Source: Kwoniella bestiolae CBS 10118
Lineage: Eukaryota; Basidiomycota; Tremellomycetes; Tremellales; Cryptococcaceae
Direction of reading: 5' to 3'
Length of the DNA stretch: 64,000 nucleotides
NCBI RefSeq assembly: GCF_000512585.2
Contig: NC_089243.1
Span: forward strand, 2,170,001-2,234,000
Shown: one piece after another, positions 1 through 11,989 of the stretch
Layout of the letters: each line of letters opens with the position of its first letter
How positions within the stretch are numbered: position 1 is the first letter of the stretch
Notes under the pieces: model-generated
Databases searched by the model: none
Seen by the model: only the letters and a program-made list of their open reading frames with translations
Told to the model about the DNA's origin: nothing
Made by a program: the position numbers and the translations under genes

Positions 1-381
1 CTACCGATGAGACGTGAGTCACACGGAAGATTGGACTGTGTCGAGCATTCGGCGATCGTATTGAGATTCCCCTCACACGGCACCAGGAGCTCACGATCCT
101 TTGGCATTGTCTGACAGATGGAATATGACCTCAGATGGAAGAATTCGATACATCACTGATGATTTGGCTCCATGGAATGGTGTCAAGCAATGTCTTGGTC
201 AACGTCCAGCCTTGAGAAGCGGATCGACTCTGAATGTGGGTCTGGTAAATTGCACTTCTGGACCAATCGACGATGAGGCAGTGGGTAAAAAAAGTGGGTG
301 GACTTCCTTCACTGCATGACGGGGGAACAACTGACATCGGCTTCGACGAAACTTCGAACCTTAGTTTGGAACATCGTTTGA
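1..381 (+). CDS. Secreted beta-trefoil-like protein, 3' part (paralog 1 of 4)
   Basis: This is the 3' end of a gene that begins before the window. Positions 1-13 are the end of exon 1, followed by a GT-AG intron (14-117). Exon 2 is 118-284 and opens on WNMTSDGRIRYIT. After a second intron (285-364) a tiny last exon encodes VWNIV and a stop. Intron phases (2, then 1) and positions match three complete genes at 40.7-43.8 kb. In those, exon 2 also opens on a Trp followed by a D/E-N/D-G turn and an I-x-Y strand, and the last exon again encodes one short strand with a hydrophobic core residue. The W-T-V and I-W patterns and the C-L-x-x core recall ricin-B-type beta-trefoil lectins, but the fold is inferred. 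No function is known. The next two genes also encode secreted proteins. Confidence 0.72.
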
Positions 382-1403
382 CGAATCACTTCAATCAGAT
401 AGGTCTTTTTATACTCAAGTGTAGGATTCCTGTTCAGGTTGGTGTTGAGGTATCCCGAGGATCCTTTCTTATGCATCCTAAGCTCTTGTACAGTACTGTC
501 CATCGGAAGCTGCCCCCGGACTACTCTGGTCGGCAGAACACTATCGTCAGTTCCGGGATTTGCGGCCTACATCCTCTTGTGTTAATTGCCATCGGGAGAA
601 CTAGCAACGCAAGATGCATAGCCTACGCAGATCATGCTTCAATGCAACACTCTTAGCTATCTACCCATCCCTCCATCCGTGAAACTGAAATCCGAAATTT
701 TGAAGGTGCTGCCTTGCCATTGCCTTTTGCCGAGATGACGTTTTCAGGGACGGATATTACGGGATCAACTGAATGTCTCGGATAATGAGATGATGTCCCG
801 TGCCTGACACGTGGTATCCTGCACCCTGCCTCCAGAAAAGAATCCGAGGTGAAGATGAAGATCAGCTTTTTCAACGACCTACTTTATCTTTCTACATATA
901 CCTGGTCATCTTGCTCTCAATAGGGTACGGGACACTCAACACCCTATACCACATTCTCATGTCACTTGTTTCTTTCTCACACTGTGTTATACGAGCCTTT
1001 TAAGTACTGCACGACCACCCCATCTTTTAACGATTCTCCTTTGCTTCGACAAGACTCCCAGCTCAAGAGACATTCGTCCGAGAGGTCAGATCCATCTGAG
1101 AAAACAAACATGGGAGCAAGAGGTGGATGATGTAGGCTGGATGTGCAGTCTCGGTGATCCCACTGAGACGTTTTGGCCGGCGATGCTCTTGTACTCCCTT
1201 CATGTGAAGTGGGTGGTATGCCTGACTGTATCCTGCGAAGTTGATTTTTAGGGTGGTACAGCTTTCTGGGAATATCAGACGAACGATTATCCTGGCTTCT
1301 GTGTGAATATATAAAGCTTACAATGACAGATGAGGAGGAAGACAATTTTGACTTCAACAGAAAATCAATCACCCACTCCACCTCAACATCTCACTTCCTC
1401 ATC
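382..1403. other. Intergenic region with TATA box for the next gene
   Basis: About 1 kb without a supportable gene. The reading frames here are short and lack splice-consistent partners. A TATATAAA box lies at 1308-1315, about 90 nt before the ATG at 1404. Confidence 0.5.
1308..1315 (+). promoter_or_regulatory. TATA box of the small secreted protein gene
   Basis: TATATAAA about 90 nt upstream of the ATG at 1404. This spacing recurs at many other genes in the window. Confidence 0.55.
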
Positions 1404-2100
1404 ATGATCTCTCGCAGCCAAAGCCTGTTCTTACTGCTCGTCATATTGACTTTGATATTCATCATTTCCCTCTCACCTGTCAATGCTCAGCCAACAGGCC
1501 TACTCCGACGCCGTACCGCGAGCAATACCCTTCCCCCCACTTCGGTCCAGCTGAAGCAGGTGACCCGTAGCAAGGTCAGCCACACACATTCGCTGGAGTT
1601 GCAGAGTGACACTGACTGACGAGAGTCCTCCCCTAGCTCGTCGAGCGAGCAAAAAGAAAAGCAACAAGAACGGCTAAACGACAAGCTGCACCTTCGTGCG
1701 GTGCCTCGGAGAACCTTCAGCGGTTCACTGATGCATTGGGAGGTATCGCCGCTCCTCCGGTGTATGGTGGGTCGATCGACCATCTCTCAGCGTCACTCGA
1801 CCCTCGGCTGATGACTCAACGTGTATAGGCTGCAGCGGCTCATGGATGACCAACGGTCAACGATACAATTTCGAGATAGAAGCACTCGATGCGAGTTGTT
1901 ATGCGCAGATGCAAGCTTGTCAGCTGGCGGCGAACCAGGGTGGAAATAAAGGAGATATGACGGTCTCAGCTTGCGAGGGGCAGGTGAGTGTCGGATCACA
2001 TCCACAGGCATCTGATGAGGCTGAGCTGATTGATGGTGTTTGATTATGAATATAGCAAGTGCAGGCTTGTCTGAGACTCGCTTCGGAAACGGCGTCGTGA
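1404..2100 (+). CDS. Small secreted cysteine-containing protein
   Basis: Four exons (1404-1559, 1637-1766, 1829-1983, 2056-2100) join in phase to give a protein of about 161 residues. The start was chosen because it opens directly on a signal peptide: a short polar start, then a run of Leu/Ile/Val and a likely cleavage after VNAQ. The next stretch is basic and ends before a cysteine-containing domain (SCGAS, YGCSGSW, ASCYAQMQACQLA, SACEGQ, QACLR). The paired cysteines suggest disulfides in a secreted protein. The basic RRR and KRK patches could be Kex2-type processing sites. I recognise no family. It lies between a secreted beta-trefoil-like gene and a CPL1-domain gene, so it may be a surface or secreted factor; that is inference from context. 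Confidence 0.7.
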
Positions 2101-2165
2101 GGATCTATCATGCATTTTGAATTTTGATATACGAATAAGGGAAGTACTGTGTATAGAGGCGAAGG

Positions 2166-3343
2166 TCAGACACATTTACCGTTCTTCAATCGCCATCCTT
2201 CGTTACATCGATATGCCTTGCACACGCCGTTACTGCAGGTACTTCCGCCCACACTGACTCCAGGCATGGTCGTGCAACTGACATACAGCTCATAAGTTTC
2301 ACTCAAATCAACGATCAAGGGGACTCACTCCATTCCGGACGTCCGGTTCACATCGTTCATGGCACCATTGATACATCCTCCGCAGCTCTCAAGTTCCCAG
2401 TCTGTGTCAATGCACTATGAAGTCATTCAGACATGTCAACCGAAGGAGCCCATGTCTCCGCTGTCGACAACTCACCTCGTACGACTGTGAGGTCAGTTCC
2501 GTCATGCATGGTCTCATTCCCCTAGGGCAATAAGCAGTATCCGGCACCTCTGGAGCGCCTTCCAAAGGGACCCACGTCTCTCCCAGCCGGTTCATATCGG
2601 CCCGTCGTCGAGCACCGTAGGACGCCCTGGACCCTGCCGGGTGGGAATAATGGAAGAACGAGACGGTGTTCAAACCACAAGCGACAGGTGGGTTGTTCTC
2701 GAACGTGATACCCCCGGCGTTAAAACAGAAGCACTGGCGACTTGAGGCGCGGTATAGCAGCTCGCCGTAACTCTGACAATTCTATTTCCACACGTATCAA
2801 TGAGATCAATTCAGATTCTCAGCATGATGAGCTACTTATACTACGGTGTGGGATAGGCATCACTCTCTGCGAAGCAGAGCTCAAACGTGTTTTGGGTAGA
2901 GAGTACGAGGGGGCTGTTGACTTTGCCATTTGGCCTGCACTCGAGGAACGTGTAGCTCGTACTGGTGATTTCCACCTGTCACGGGAGGGTATCAGTGCTG
3001 TCCTGACGACGGGAAGAAGAAGACTCACGCTATACTGGCCTGCAGAACAAGTTCCCGCCGTATCAGCGGCTGTACCGGTTGATGGAAGTGTCTCCTGTGA
3101 ATCGGAACATGTGCATCGGCCACTATCGATGTTGAAGTAGGAATACAGCGGTGGAGGCGAGGGTCGATTCAGACATGAGGTAGCGCATGCCGCTGAATCA
3201 GCTACGTTGATAACCGCTCCGTTGGCTATTGGTGTATATGCCGATTGCTGGAGACATCCGATGAACCCGGGTCCGTGAGCTGCGAGGACCGTTCCCGCTT
3301 TGATCAGGAGTATGAGGGAGAGGAGGGAGAGATTTCGAGGCAT
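2166..3343 (-). CDS. Secreted protein with C-terminal CPL1-like domain
   Basis: Exon 1 (3029-3343) encodes a signal peptide (MPRNLSLLSLILLIKAGTVLA) and a WSC-like cysteine module (GFIGC, CATSCLNR, RCTCSD). A second module follows, with RQCFCFNAGG. The last exons (2329-2414 and 2166-2277) encode the spaced motif ESCGGC, then GMDCTTMPGV, CSNGVCKAYRC and GKCV. That is the order of cysteines in the CPL1-like domain of Tremellales secreted proteins. In Cryptococcus neoformans, CPL1 is a secreted virulence-related protein acting on macrophages (established knowledge); here only the domain is shared. The junction between exon 2 (5' end at 2975) and exon 3 (2476-2772) is not settled: the best protein join needs a non-canonical donor near 2865-2875 or a site I could not find. 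This could reflect a GC donor or a local lesion. Confidence 0.72.
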
Positions 3344-3435
3344 CTTTGAGTGGGAGGTAGTGGTTTATGGTTGTGTTGACTGTATACTTGTCAGGAAGCT
3401 TTCTGAAAGAAGGGTAAGTGATATATCCTTGTGTT

Positions 3436-3446
3436 CTTTATATATA
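3436..3446 (-). promoter_or_regulatory. TATA box of the CPL1-domain gene
   Basis: Read on the minus strand this is TATATATAAAG, about 93 nt upstream of the ATG at 3343. Confidence 0.55.
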
Positions 3447-3528
3447 CCAGCAGGGATGATGTAAGTTTCAGGTGAGGCAATCAACTGGACTCAACGAAAA
3501 CAGATAGAATTCTTACCTTGCCGCCTTC

Positions 3529-3583
3529 GATAAGGTCGGTGCTATGTTTCAGATATCGAGACAAGCTCCTTATCTTCGATAAG
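3529..3583. promoter_or_regulatory. GATA-factor motifs upstream of the CPL1-domain gene
   Basis: GATAAG at 3529-3534, then an inverted pair CTTATC (3569-3574) and GATAAG (3578-3583) separated by three bases. HGATAR is the core site of fungal GATA factors. The motifs lie about 190-240 nt upstream of the ATG at 3343. Binding is not shown. The rest of 3344-4005 shows nothing else I can name. Confidence 0.35.
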
Positions 3584-4005
3584 CTTTCCTGAGTGAGCTG
3601 GCAGATAGGTAGCCAGTCGATATACCAATCCGGGCTGTTCAGCGGAATGGTCGGGTGATTCGGTAATGGTACGGTTCAGAAAGAGGTTTCAAAGGTTCAC
3701 GAGCAGAGATAACGCGTTTGACTGACTCCTCGACCTATATGCATACTTACTCTGAAGTCACACAGGGGAGTGATAAAATGCAGTTGGTGGGCCAAGCTCT
3801 CTGGGTCGAGGATGATTCTTTGACATAACGCGTGAGATCGTGTCAGACGAATCGAAATGACGGTTGTGCGGCCTATCAAGGTGTAAGTCCATGTGTTACA
3901 CGATTTTATACTCTATCCGATGGCCCACCCCGAGGAATCATCCAAGTTAGTCTATATCCGTATTTGATCTCAGTGCACGATCAGACTTGTCTGTATTCTA
4001 AACGT

Positions 4006-4725
4006 TCATACCGATTTCCGCATAAATACAGCTTGCAGCTTCCTATCTGGATCTGTCCTAGATGCATGGGGAAACGTCGGTTCAGGATCCTGTCGTATAG
4101 AGTAAATGAAGATCAAATCAGAACTACCTCTATTGGGTTCAGGTATTATCATATGACAATCAACTCACCCTGTATTCTCTATACCCCCTCTTCTCATACC
4201 ATGCTACAGCCCTTCCTCTCCTATTAAAATCCTCTACCAGCCAGCCCTCTTCATCGACATATGTAAAGTACGCAGTCGTATCTAGCGTTATGACTTTTGC
4301 GCCGTACACCTCTACAGCTGCTTTTTCTAGGAGATCTATTGCTTTCGTACCCAGTCCACCTGCCTGATAGGCCTTTCGAATGAACAGTGATGCTGTACAT
4401 CACCCTTGCTCTCAACATCTCCTCGATTGATTTATTGTAAAGACCACTTACATATATACACTATCCCCCTCTGCCTACTCGCCGTCTCCTGATCATCATC
4501 CATATCTAGACACCAGCCTCCCATCCCCACCTCCTCAACCTCCCCGCTCTCTCGCTCCAATAAGAATATGCAGAATGGTCTATCCGGATATCCTAGGAAT
4601 TGCTGGATCTTGGGAGCTCCCCAGCCGCACTCCCTTCTGAGATCCAGGAGCAATTGTCGATCCTCTTCCTGGGCAATTCGAAAGGATAAAGTGCTCTTGG
4701 TGGAAAGGTTTACCGTCACGGTCAT
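4006..4725 (-). CDS. GNAT-family N-acetyltransferase
   Basis: Three exons (4452-4725, 4169-4392, 4006-4089) join cleanly in phases 1 and 0 to give about 193 residues. The N-terminal strand LSFRIAQEEDRQLLLDL is followed by a helix and the PFCIFLLERESGEVEEVGMG strands. Later come the acetyl-CoA region AYQAGGLGTKAIDLLEKAA (a degenerate Q/R-x-x-G-x-G/A loop), VITLDTTAYF, and the late-domain helix NRRGRAVAWYEKRGYREY. It ends in VFMRKSV. These are the usual GNAT landmarks, and FMRK-type endings are common in small fungal GNATs. GNAT enzymes move an acetyl group from acetyl-CoA to an amine; the acceptor here is unknown. The ATG at 4725 starts directly before the first GNAT strand. No signal or membrane segment is seen. 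Confidence 0.82.
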
Positions 4726-5065
4726 GATGATGCGAATGTGGTCATCAACGGGCTTTGTCCCTCGGGAAGAGTAGAAATACACTGCTGTAATTGCTGAATA
4801 ATATCATCATTCGAAGGTATTATGGTATTCGATCGACGTGAATGAGTCGAGATAGATGCTACTCTACCTCGTGGTTCTGCCGGATATATCCGATAACTCA
4901 TCTCGTACCTGAGAGAACACCATAGTACACGAGATGTCACACAGACGTCACATCCTTATGCGTTTCTCGCATTTTGTGACATATGTCATGCACATACATG
5001 GGCGATCGAATTTGGGTACATATTTACAAACAGACATGAGCCTTTGACTGGGAGAAAGGATCCGA

Positions 5066-6491
5066 CTACGCGATCTTGTATACCAGCTTCTTCCCCGAGA
5101 CCTTTCCCTCCTACGCAACCAACGTCAGCTCGGCCCCACCCTAATAAAACAGTGAACACAACAAACTCACCATCTGCTCCTTGAGTCCCTGCGAGACAAG
5201 CTCTAACCCATCTCTCACATCGATCGGATTGGCTTTGAACCCATATCTCACGATCCACTCGGGTGTCTTCTTGTACAGCTCTGTACCGAAATCATACTCT
5301 CCCTGGATGAATGGAATGATACTGGGTGTTTCTGGTGTTCTCAATGCGAGGTTGAGCTCCTATGTCACAAGAAGGGATGCAGTATCAGCATCTTATCTCT
5401 ACACTTCATTTTTGATGACCACTCACTTTACCTAGAAGAGTATAGACAACGGTATTTTGCACTTCCGCACTCCCTTTGGTCTCTGCAAATCCCTCTGGCA
5501 GGGGATTGAGAACGTTCAACTGTTTCCCTTTCAAGCCTAATGACTTCAGTGCTATGTTGAAGCTACCTCCCTCTGAGATAGTGTCGAAGGCATACTCGGC
5601 TCCTCCGCTGGTGATTTCCAGAGCTTGATCGATGGCGTTGGCATCTCGATAGTTGATGACTTGGTCTGCGCCGTACGATCTGACCAGGTCGAAAGAGTGA
5701 GGGGAAGCGAAGGTGAGGACCTTGTATCCGAGGGCTTTTGCAATTTGGAGTGCGAATAGTCCCACGGAAGAGGAACCGCCATAGACGATGTACCATTTTG
5801 ATCTATCGACGGGGCTGGACAAGGAGTGATCTTGATTGTGGATGATAACCTATCATAGATCATCATCAGCACTGGCTGTAGTATCATGCCATTTCCCTAT
5901 TGGGTAGACCACTCACCTGAGCAGCAGTCAACCATGCCGCACCGAACGTAGGCGCTTCCTCTAACCTCAACTCCTTGGGCACCTTGAATGCCAGATCACT
6001 CTCGATGACCAAATACTCTGCGAAAGCTCCTCTATCTTTCCTCGCGCCCCCTAAGATCATTCCTGCAATTCTGTCTTCGAGCTCGAGGCTGGTTCTGAGG
6101 TTGCTACCGAGCTTGACGACGGTTCCTACGAAGTCGCATCCGTGGAGTGCTCCGTCCAACGAGATCCATGCAGCGAGTTTCCAGTCACCTGGATTCTACG
6201 GTGAAGTTTCAACAAGTTAGCTAGGGTGAGTCGTGTGAGATTACGTTACAAGTATACGCCTGTCATTGCTGTGCAAAGGCGACAAAGACATACCTGAGCA
6301 GCATATTCCACCTTGATCAGGACCTCGTTATCGCCTGGGCTGGGGACGGGGATATCGTTTTTGAGAGTCACCCAATTGGCCTATTGCAAGGCGTTGTTAG
6401 CTAGTGATGAGCGGATTGAGTCATGAAAGGTACGACTCACTTGTTGGTCCTCGACTATAGCTTTCATAGTTTGAGGGATTGTGCTGGTCAT
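5066..6491 (-). CDS. MDR-superfamily oxidoreductase (zinc-free alcohol dehydrogenase / enoyl reductase type)
   Basis: About six exons run from MTSTIPQTMKAIVEDQQ (6441-6491) to a stop at 5066. The N-terminal GroES-like part has LIKVEYAAQNPGDWKLA, DGALHGCDFVGTVVKLG and DRIAGMILGGARKDRGAFAEY. The Rossmann part has WYIVYGGSSSVGLFALQIAK, a degenerate nucleotide-binding G-x-S-x-x-G loop, followed by VLTFASP and YGADQVINYRD. The gene ends in GKKLVYKIA, the usual final strand. The catalytic-zinc cysteine/glutamate pattern of true alcohol dehydrogenases is absent. The protein therefore resembles quinone or trans-enoyl reductases of the ToxD/LovC type. It presumably reduces an unsaturated carbonyl with NADPH; the substrate is unknown. 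No polyketide synthase lies nearby, so a secondary-metabolite role has no support here. Confidence 0.87.
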
Positions 6492-6597
6492 GTTGGATAT
6501 CTGGTTCTGTGAGTACTAATTGGGGAAAAGAGTCTATCGTCGTTTTGAGTGGGCTGAAAGAAGAAAGAGGTGGATGCATCAACATGGGAGCGCTCCT

Positions 6598-6604
6598 TTT
6601 ATAT
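6598..6604 (-). promoter_or_regulatory. TATA-like box of the MDR oxidoreductase gene
   Basis: Reads ATATAAA on the minus strand, about 105 nt upstream of the ATG at 6491. It lies in the 578-nt divergent promoter shared with the leucine-rich-repeat gene (6492-7069), where nothing else stands out. Confidence 0.4.
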
Positions 6605-7069
6605 CACAGTTACACACATCAGTCACACACAGTACAGTACGATAGTAAATGACTTATGCATATGCTTATCAAACACGCAATCATCTTACATACTCAGGTG
6701 GAGGGAGATCTATTCAAATACACACTAATTAGCAATCAGACCGTCGGCGAGCGCTCCTTCCCAGGTCAATGCCCGCGTCGGCTACCATCTACATAGGAGA
6801 AGTCACACCAAAAACAATCATAGGCATGCGAAAACGGCCAGCGACGCGCCTACCGTTGATGTCCAAGATCTCGAGATCGGCAGCCGTCTGTCGGCCTCAT
6901 CCGCCCACGTTAGGCGCACCACCACGCCCTCCGCGTCAATGGCTGATATCTTGTCGTCACCATGCGTAGCTTGTAGCTTGTTCACAGTTGTACCAGTAAT
7001 TGTTCACGTTCATCATCACTCATCCCGAGGCAGTAACCCTTGTTGACCAAGCATACTCCACCATACACA

Positions 7070-10000
7070 ATGTCGGATCAAACCCCGACAGGGAACGAGA
7101 AGCCTTCTACCATACCCACAACAGACGAGAACAAAAAACAAGAAATACCTGATGAACCCGGTTCCAAGACTGATCAACTACCCGAGGCAACCCCCTCTCC
7201 CTCTCAGCCTGACCAACCAGTAACTCAATCAGAAATAGTCACCTCACCCCCGCCTATAACACCCACAACCCCTGCATCAGCCCCTCCAATAGCCTCGTCA
7301 TCAACGCTAGCAGCTCCCACACCTTTAAGCCAACCTTCACCATCACCAGCCAAACGACGTCCCAAACCACCCACCAAAGGAATCCTCAAACCACCTCCCC
7401 CACCTGCCAAACCCACATTAGGCAACAGGCTCAGAGACATAGTGGGGGGAGCAGTCAATACGGCTGTAGGGACCACTTCGAGGTTATTCGATGCTAATGA
7501 AGAGATACCCAATGGGACGTCAGCAGGTCCAAGCACGAGCTCAAGCTCAGGGAGCGACAAGGGACCAAGCTCGGCGAATCTCCAGACTACCTCTTCTGCT
7601 CCTGGCGGGACACTGGCATCGATATCTGGACGATTAGCTGGACTGGGACTTAGTAGATTCGTCCCTTCCCCCACGGCGTTACAGGGTAGAGAAGGTTCGC
7701 CTATCCCTTCGAGGAGTATATCATTACCCGAGACTGGATCTCCAATGATGATTCATGGTCAGGGAGGTAACGTGATGTTATCGGAGAAGAGCAGACAGAA
7801 ACAACCTCTGAAGAGAGCTACGTTTGTACTGCCAAGTCTGAGTATAACGTACCCTATCAGCTCACAGGGAGAACCGTGGTCCGCAAAGGTCATAGAGGAT
7901 AGGAAGAGGGTGAGTGCTATCCATACTTCACATTTGTGAATGGAGGCATTTGTCACTGTCTTTTCAGCTCACTGTTCATTAACCAACACGACCAGAGCTG
8001 ATATATCCATTTGGTCAGATCGAATCAAATCATAGATCATTACTCTCATCAAGCTGCGGTCCGCAGTACTGGACCTCGCAGCGGCTGGTGACGCTATATG
8101 AAAGTGCATGTAGAGGGAGGGAAGAGAGGCCAAGGGTGGGGATCGTAAGAGCGTTGGAGGTGGGTAATCCACTTATCCTCAAAGACTGCCCGTATTCAAA
8201 TCAGACATGAATGACTAATGTGTAATTTCGACGACTCTACAGACGATCCCACCACCACCCAAGATCCGACATATCCACCTAACTCTCCGCCCAATAGACC
8301 ACACCACCATCGGCAATACCCTCCCACCGGGCAGCCCGAACACCCTAGACACACCTTTCACGCGATACTCAGCTGAATCTTTCGCCGACGTGCTATCAGC
8401 AGAATGGGGTTTGATGGAACTGAAGTTAGAAAGTGGTCTGATAGAGACTGAGGATAGCTTGAAACCTATTCTGCATGCGCTTTTGATCTCGGGGACGTTA
8501 CCGAATCTCAGTTTGGCAGGGAATAAGAAGATCAAAGTCGGGGGTTGGAGGTTGTTGGCTGTCTTTTTGAAGAGGGTGAGTCTCTCTGATTTGCGTGATC
8601 ATTCGCTCGTTTGGCGATCCGGTCTCTCCTTTGCCGTTCACCATCAACATTGATTGTACAACGGGACGAGGCTGATTGACGAAGCGACTCACCTAGGCCC
8701 GCTCACTTCGCTATATCGACTTATCAGACACGACATGGGACAAGAAAGGTATAGAGTACCTAGTACAAGCCCTGACTCCCACACAGATTAAAGCAGCGCC
8801 AGATCCAGGTGTATCGCCGGATCCATCAAGTCAACATGAGCCACAGCAATTAAGTCATAGTGACACAGACCAACCAAACGATATCCAGAATGTTTTAATC
8901 GACGCCTACGGCAGTTTTATACCGCCTGCTCCGCTGTTGAAGGAGAATGATCAGAGTAGTACGCCAGCCGCGGTGCAGACGTTGCGTTTAGATGGATGTG
9001 GTCTGAGAGCGAATGTCATGGAGACGTTGGGTGAGTAACGCAATGTCACTTGTCCGGTAAATCAGTAACTGATGATTTCCGTGTTATAGCCCAAGGAGTT
9101 CGAAACTCAGATCTCAAGAACATATCTCTCCGCCGAAACAGGATAGGACCTCTCGGTGCAGTCGCTCTCGCACTGATGATCCGAGATTACCCAGACTCAG
9201 CTCTCACCATGTCATCGTTATCACCTGGCCTGTCCTCATCTTCTGCTACTCAATCTCCTTTACTCCTCCCTGCCGACGCCACACCCTCTACGCCAACTCC
9301 ATTACCTTATTCCGCTAGGATACGGAAACCGCAACCTGCTTTACCGGATGACGAGAGGGACCTACCTCCCATACCTTTAGTAGTATCGTCTGCTACGGGA
9401 GGTATCACCTCTCGCACGGTACCGGAAGGATACAAACCGCCTCCACCACCTAAAAATCCGCTGGTCATGCCATCTGGGGGAAACTCGGTTATGCAGGATG
9501 CTGGTAACTTCACTGGTCCCGACGGTAAGACTTCAAGTGCCGAACTCGGAGGAGCAAGTATGGCTTTGCAGCGGAGTGTGAGGGCGTTGGACGGGGTGGA
9601 GAGGATCGGAAGGCTGTTGACGCTGGATCTCAAGTCGAACGAGATCAAGGTGAGTTGGGGAGTTTATCTTGACTTTGGCGTTAGACTAAAAATGATTTTA
9701 CTTATAGAACGGTGTCACCTACATCGCACAAGTACTCAAACGAAATCGTACGCTCAAAGTGCTCAACCTAAGCGATAATCGAATAGAACCCTCCGGATTA
9801 GTCGCATTGGCAGAAGCACTGAAGTATAACTCGACGCTCGAAACGCTAGACCTCAGTTCGAACCCATGTTGTGGACCAACTCTTGAGGGGATCGCATCGC
9901 TCAGAACCACATTCACAGTCAACACCTCCCTCAAGCGGTTGTTCCTGTCAGACACGGGACTCACTACCGAGGGGGCAATATCTCTAGCTGAATTCCTACC

Positions 10001-11603
10001 CGAATCCAAATCACTCTTACATCTCGACCTCACCGAAAACCCGCTCATCGAAACCGCCGGTATACTGGCGATCTCGGTCGGTCTAAAATCCAACAAATTG
10101 ATCAGATGCCTAGATCTCAGTGTGAAATCGAATAACAACGACTTGGCCGAACTCAGTCAAAACATCTTACAGCTCTGTATACGCAATACCGAGATTGCTG
10201 CTGAGTCGATCGATACTTCAGCTAAAGCGAAAGGGCAGAAACATAAACAAGGAGTGATATGGGAACCCATCAAGAAATCCACCCTGGTGAAACAGATCAA
10301 AGAGCTAGATGAGTTGGAGAAAGAAAGAAAGAGATTGGAAATCATGCAATCGCCTCAGGGACAAGCTAGGGAGTACGTCTATACCCTCAAACCACAGCGG
10401 ATCTTGGGTATAACCGAGGAGGTCGTGAGAGATTTATATAAATGGTTTAGTGCTGCGCAGGTGTACAACTCCGCTAGGAATCGGAACGGCTGGGCCTGGG
10501 AACCTGATCAGTTGCCTGGGGAGGAATACGCGGTACTGTACGAACGTGCCAAAGCCCTCAAGGAGAGGGTGATCGAACAGATCCAAGAGCCATCTATCAA
10601 TCCTGAGGGAGTAGACCTAGAGAGACTCTTAGCGCTCAACGATGAACTAGAAACGATCGTGAGGGATGGGAGAAACTTCAACCCGCCTCCAAGGTTATTA
10701 CTACCTTCTCAGATCATACCGACTTATGAACAGTCCCCTTCCTCCTTACCCCAACGATCCAATTCGACCAGTTCGCCGGCGAACAGGCTGTACCCTAATC
10801 ATCAACACCCAAGACGACATATGAGAATAAGTTCCACGGAGATATCCAGTCCGAATTTTTCGATTGGCGATTCGGATAATGATTCTGATCCTGAGGAGAT
10901 TGATGAGAAGTCATTTACGTCGAATAACGCTACTCCGACCAAGTCCACCACGTCATCGTCAAATAGGAATCTCACGCCGAACAGGCTGAATAATAATTCG
11001 GGATTGGGATTCGGTTCGGTAGATCATACTGTTCCTTCTACCAAGCCAGATGAGGTAGAAGAAGGGTTATTGGAGAAACAGGAGAACGAAGCCTCCCCTT
11101 CTACCGGACTCTTACCTGTCAATCAGCAGGGCGAAGGAGATGCAGAAGACTTCCTGAATGATCTGACGTCACCCACGGAGAAAGCTAGTAGAGCGTGGGT
11201 GGAGGAGGAAGGTGAGATTTTCAGAAAAGGACATCAATTGGGAGTTGGTGTAGATGTGGATGATGAGGAGGATGAGGGTAGGACAGGAGGGATGGGATTG
11301 GGGGAGGAGATGGAGGGTGTGAGTGGGGAGGAACTTAGGAAGGAGGTGAGTAGAGTAACTCTTCATCTACCGCCCGTTTCGCGTACCTCCACGACCTTGA
11401 TAGCGATCAGCCTGAATCTTAGCTATCATAAATCTGCTAGACCCAAAGAGCTAACTCATCTGTTTCCCGTATAGATACTCGAAACCCCCGTGGCCCGAAA
11501 TGCAGCTCGGAGGGTCATCCCTGTAGAAGAAGGTGATGGCGAGGGTGTAGGCGAGCTTGATGAAGGAGAAGGGGAAGGGGAAGAAAGGAAAGAAGTGAAT
11601 TGA
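7070..11603 (+). CDS. Leucine-rich-repeat protein resembling PPP1R37 (PP1 regulator)
   Basis: Seven exons (7070-7909, 8067-8159, 8243-8575, 8697-9030, 9090-9649, 9708-11345, 11475-11603) keep frame throughout and give about 1,308 residues. The first about 245 residues are Pro/Ser/Thr-rich and disordered. KRATFVLP (about residue 254) sits where human PPP1R37 has its RVSF-type PP1-docking motif. Next come a W-x-x-x-x-I linker and ribonuclease-inhibitor-type repeats: IKVGGWRLLAVFLKR, SLRYIDLSDTTW, LKVLNLSDNRI, LETLDLSSNP, EGAISLAEFLPESKSLLHLD. Their order and wording parallel PPP1R37. A coiled basic region (QIKELDELEKERKRLEIM) and a long acidic disordered tail follow. PPP1R37 inhibits protein phosphatase 1. 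The A in place of V in the docking motif could weaken binding. Fungi may use it differently. Confidence 0.8.
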
Positions 11604-11881
11604 AATATATAGTTGTAAATAATGGACTCTCTCTTCCTTTCTCCGGGTATTCACCTTGAATTCTTGGAGTCATTCTTCTTGCTTTGCTTAACGAACTTGA
11701 CGAATTATTGGGTAGTCTCAGTATCATCTGAAATTGCATGCATGCATCTTGAACCACAAGCGCCAAACAAGAATCAAACATTCATATTCATTCGATTCAT
11801 TCCATTTCATTTTGTTTCATTCTGATCAGCTAAAGGCATATGACAAGCGAGCAGAAGCAAAATACACATTCAGCATATCAA

Positions 11882-11905
11882 CCTTTCCTTTCCTTTCCTT
11901 TCCTT
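11882..11905. repeat. CCTTT pentanucleotide repeat
   Basis: Four to five tandem copies of a CTTTC/CCTTT unit in the 385-nt gap between the convergent leucine-rich-repeat and metacaspase genes. An ATTCA/ATTTC-rich tract lies just before it (about 11776-11824). No gene is seen in 11604-11989. Confidence 0.8.
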
Positions 11906-11989
11906 GATTGAACTGTACAATTCTCGCCATTCTCCCACAACTCCTCTCCCGAGCACATGCAAGGATCATCGATAACACGAGATTCCCGA

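Noticed and set aside
977..1381. 134-codon minus-strand open frame
   Set aside because: No domain, signal peptide or splice partner; it overlaps the promoter and TATA box of the plus-strand gene at 1404.
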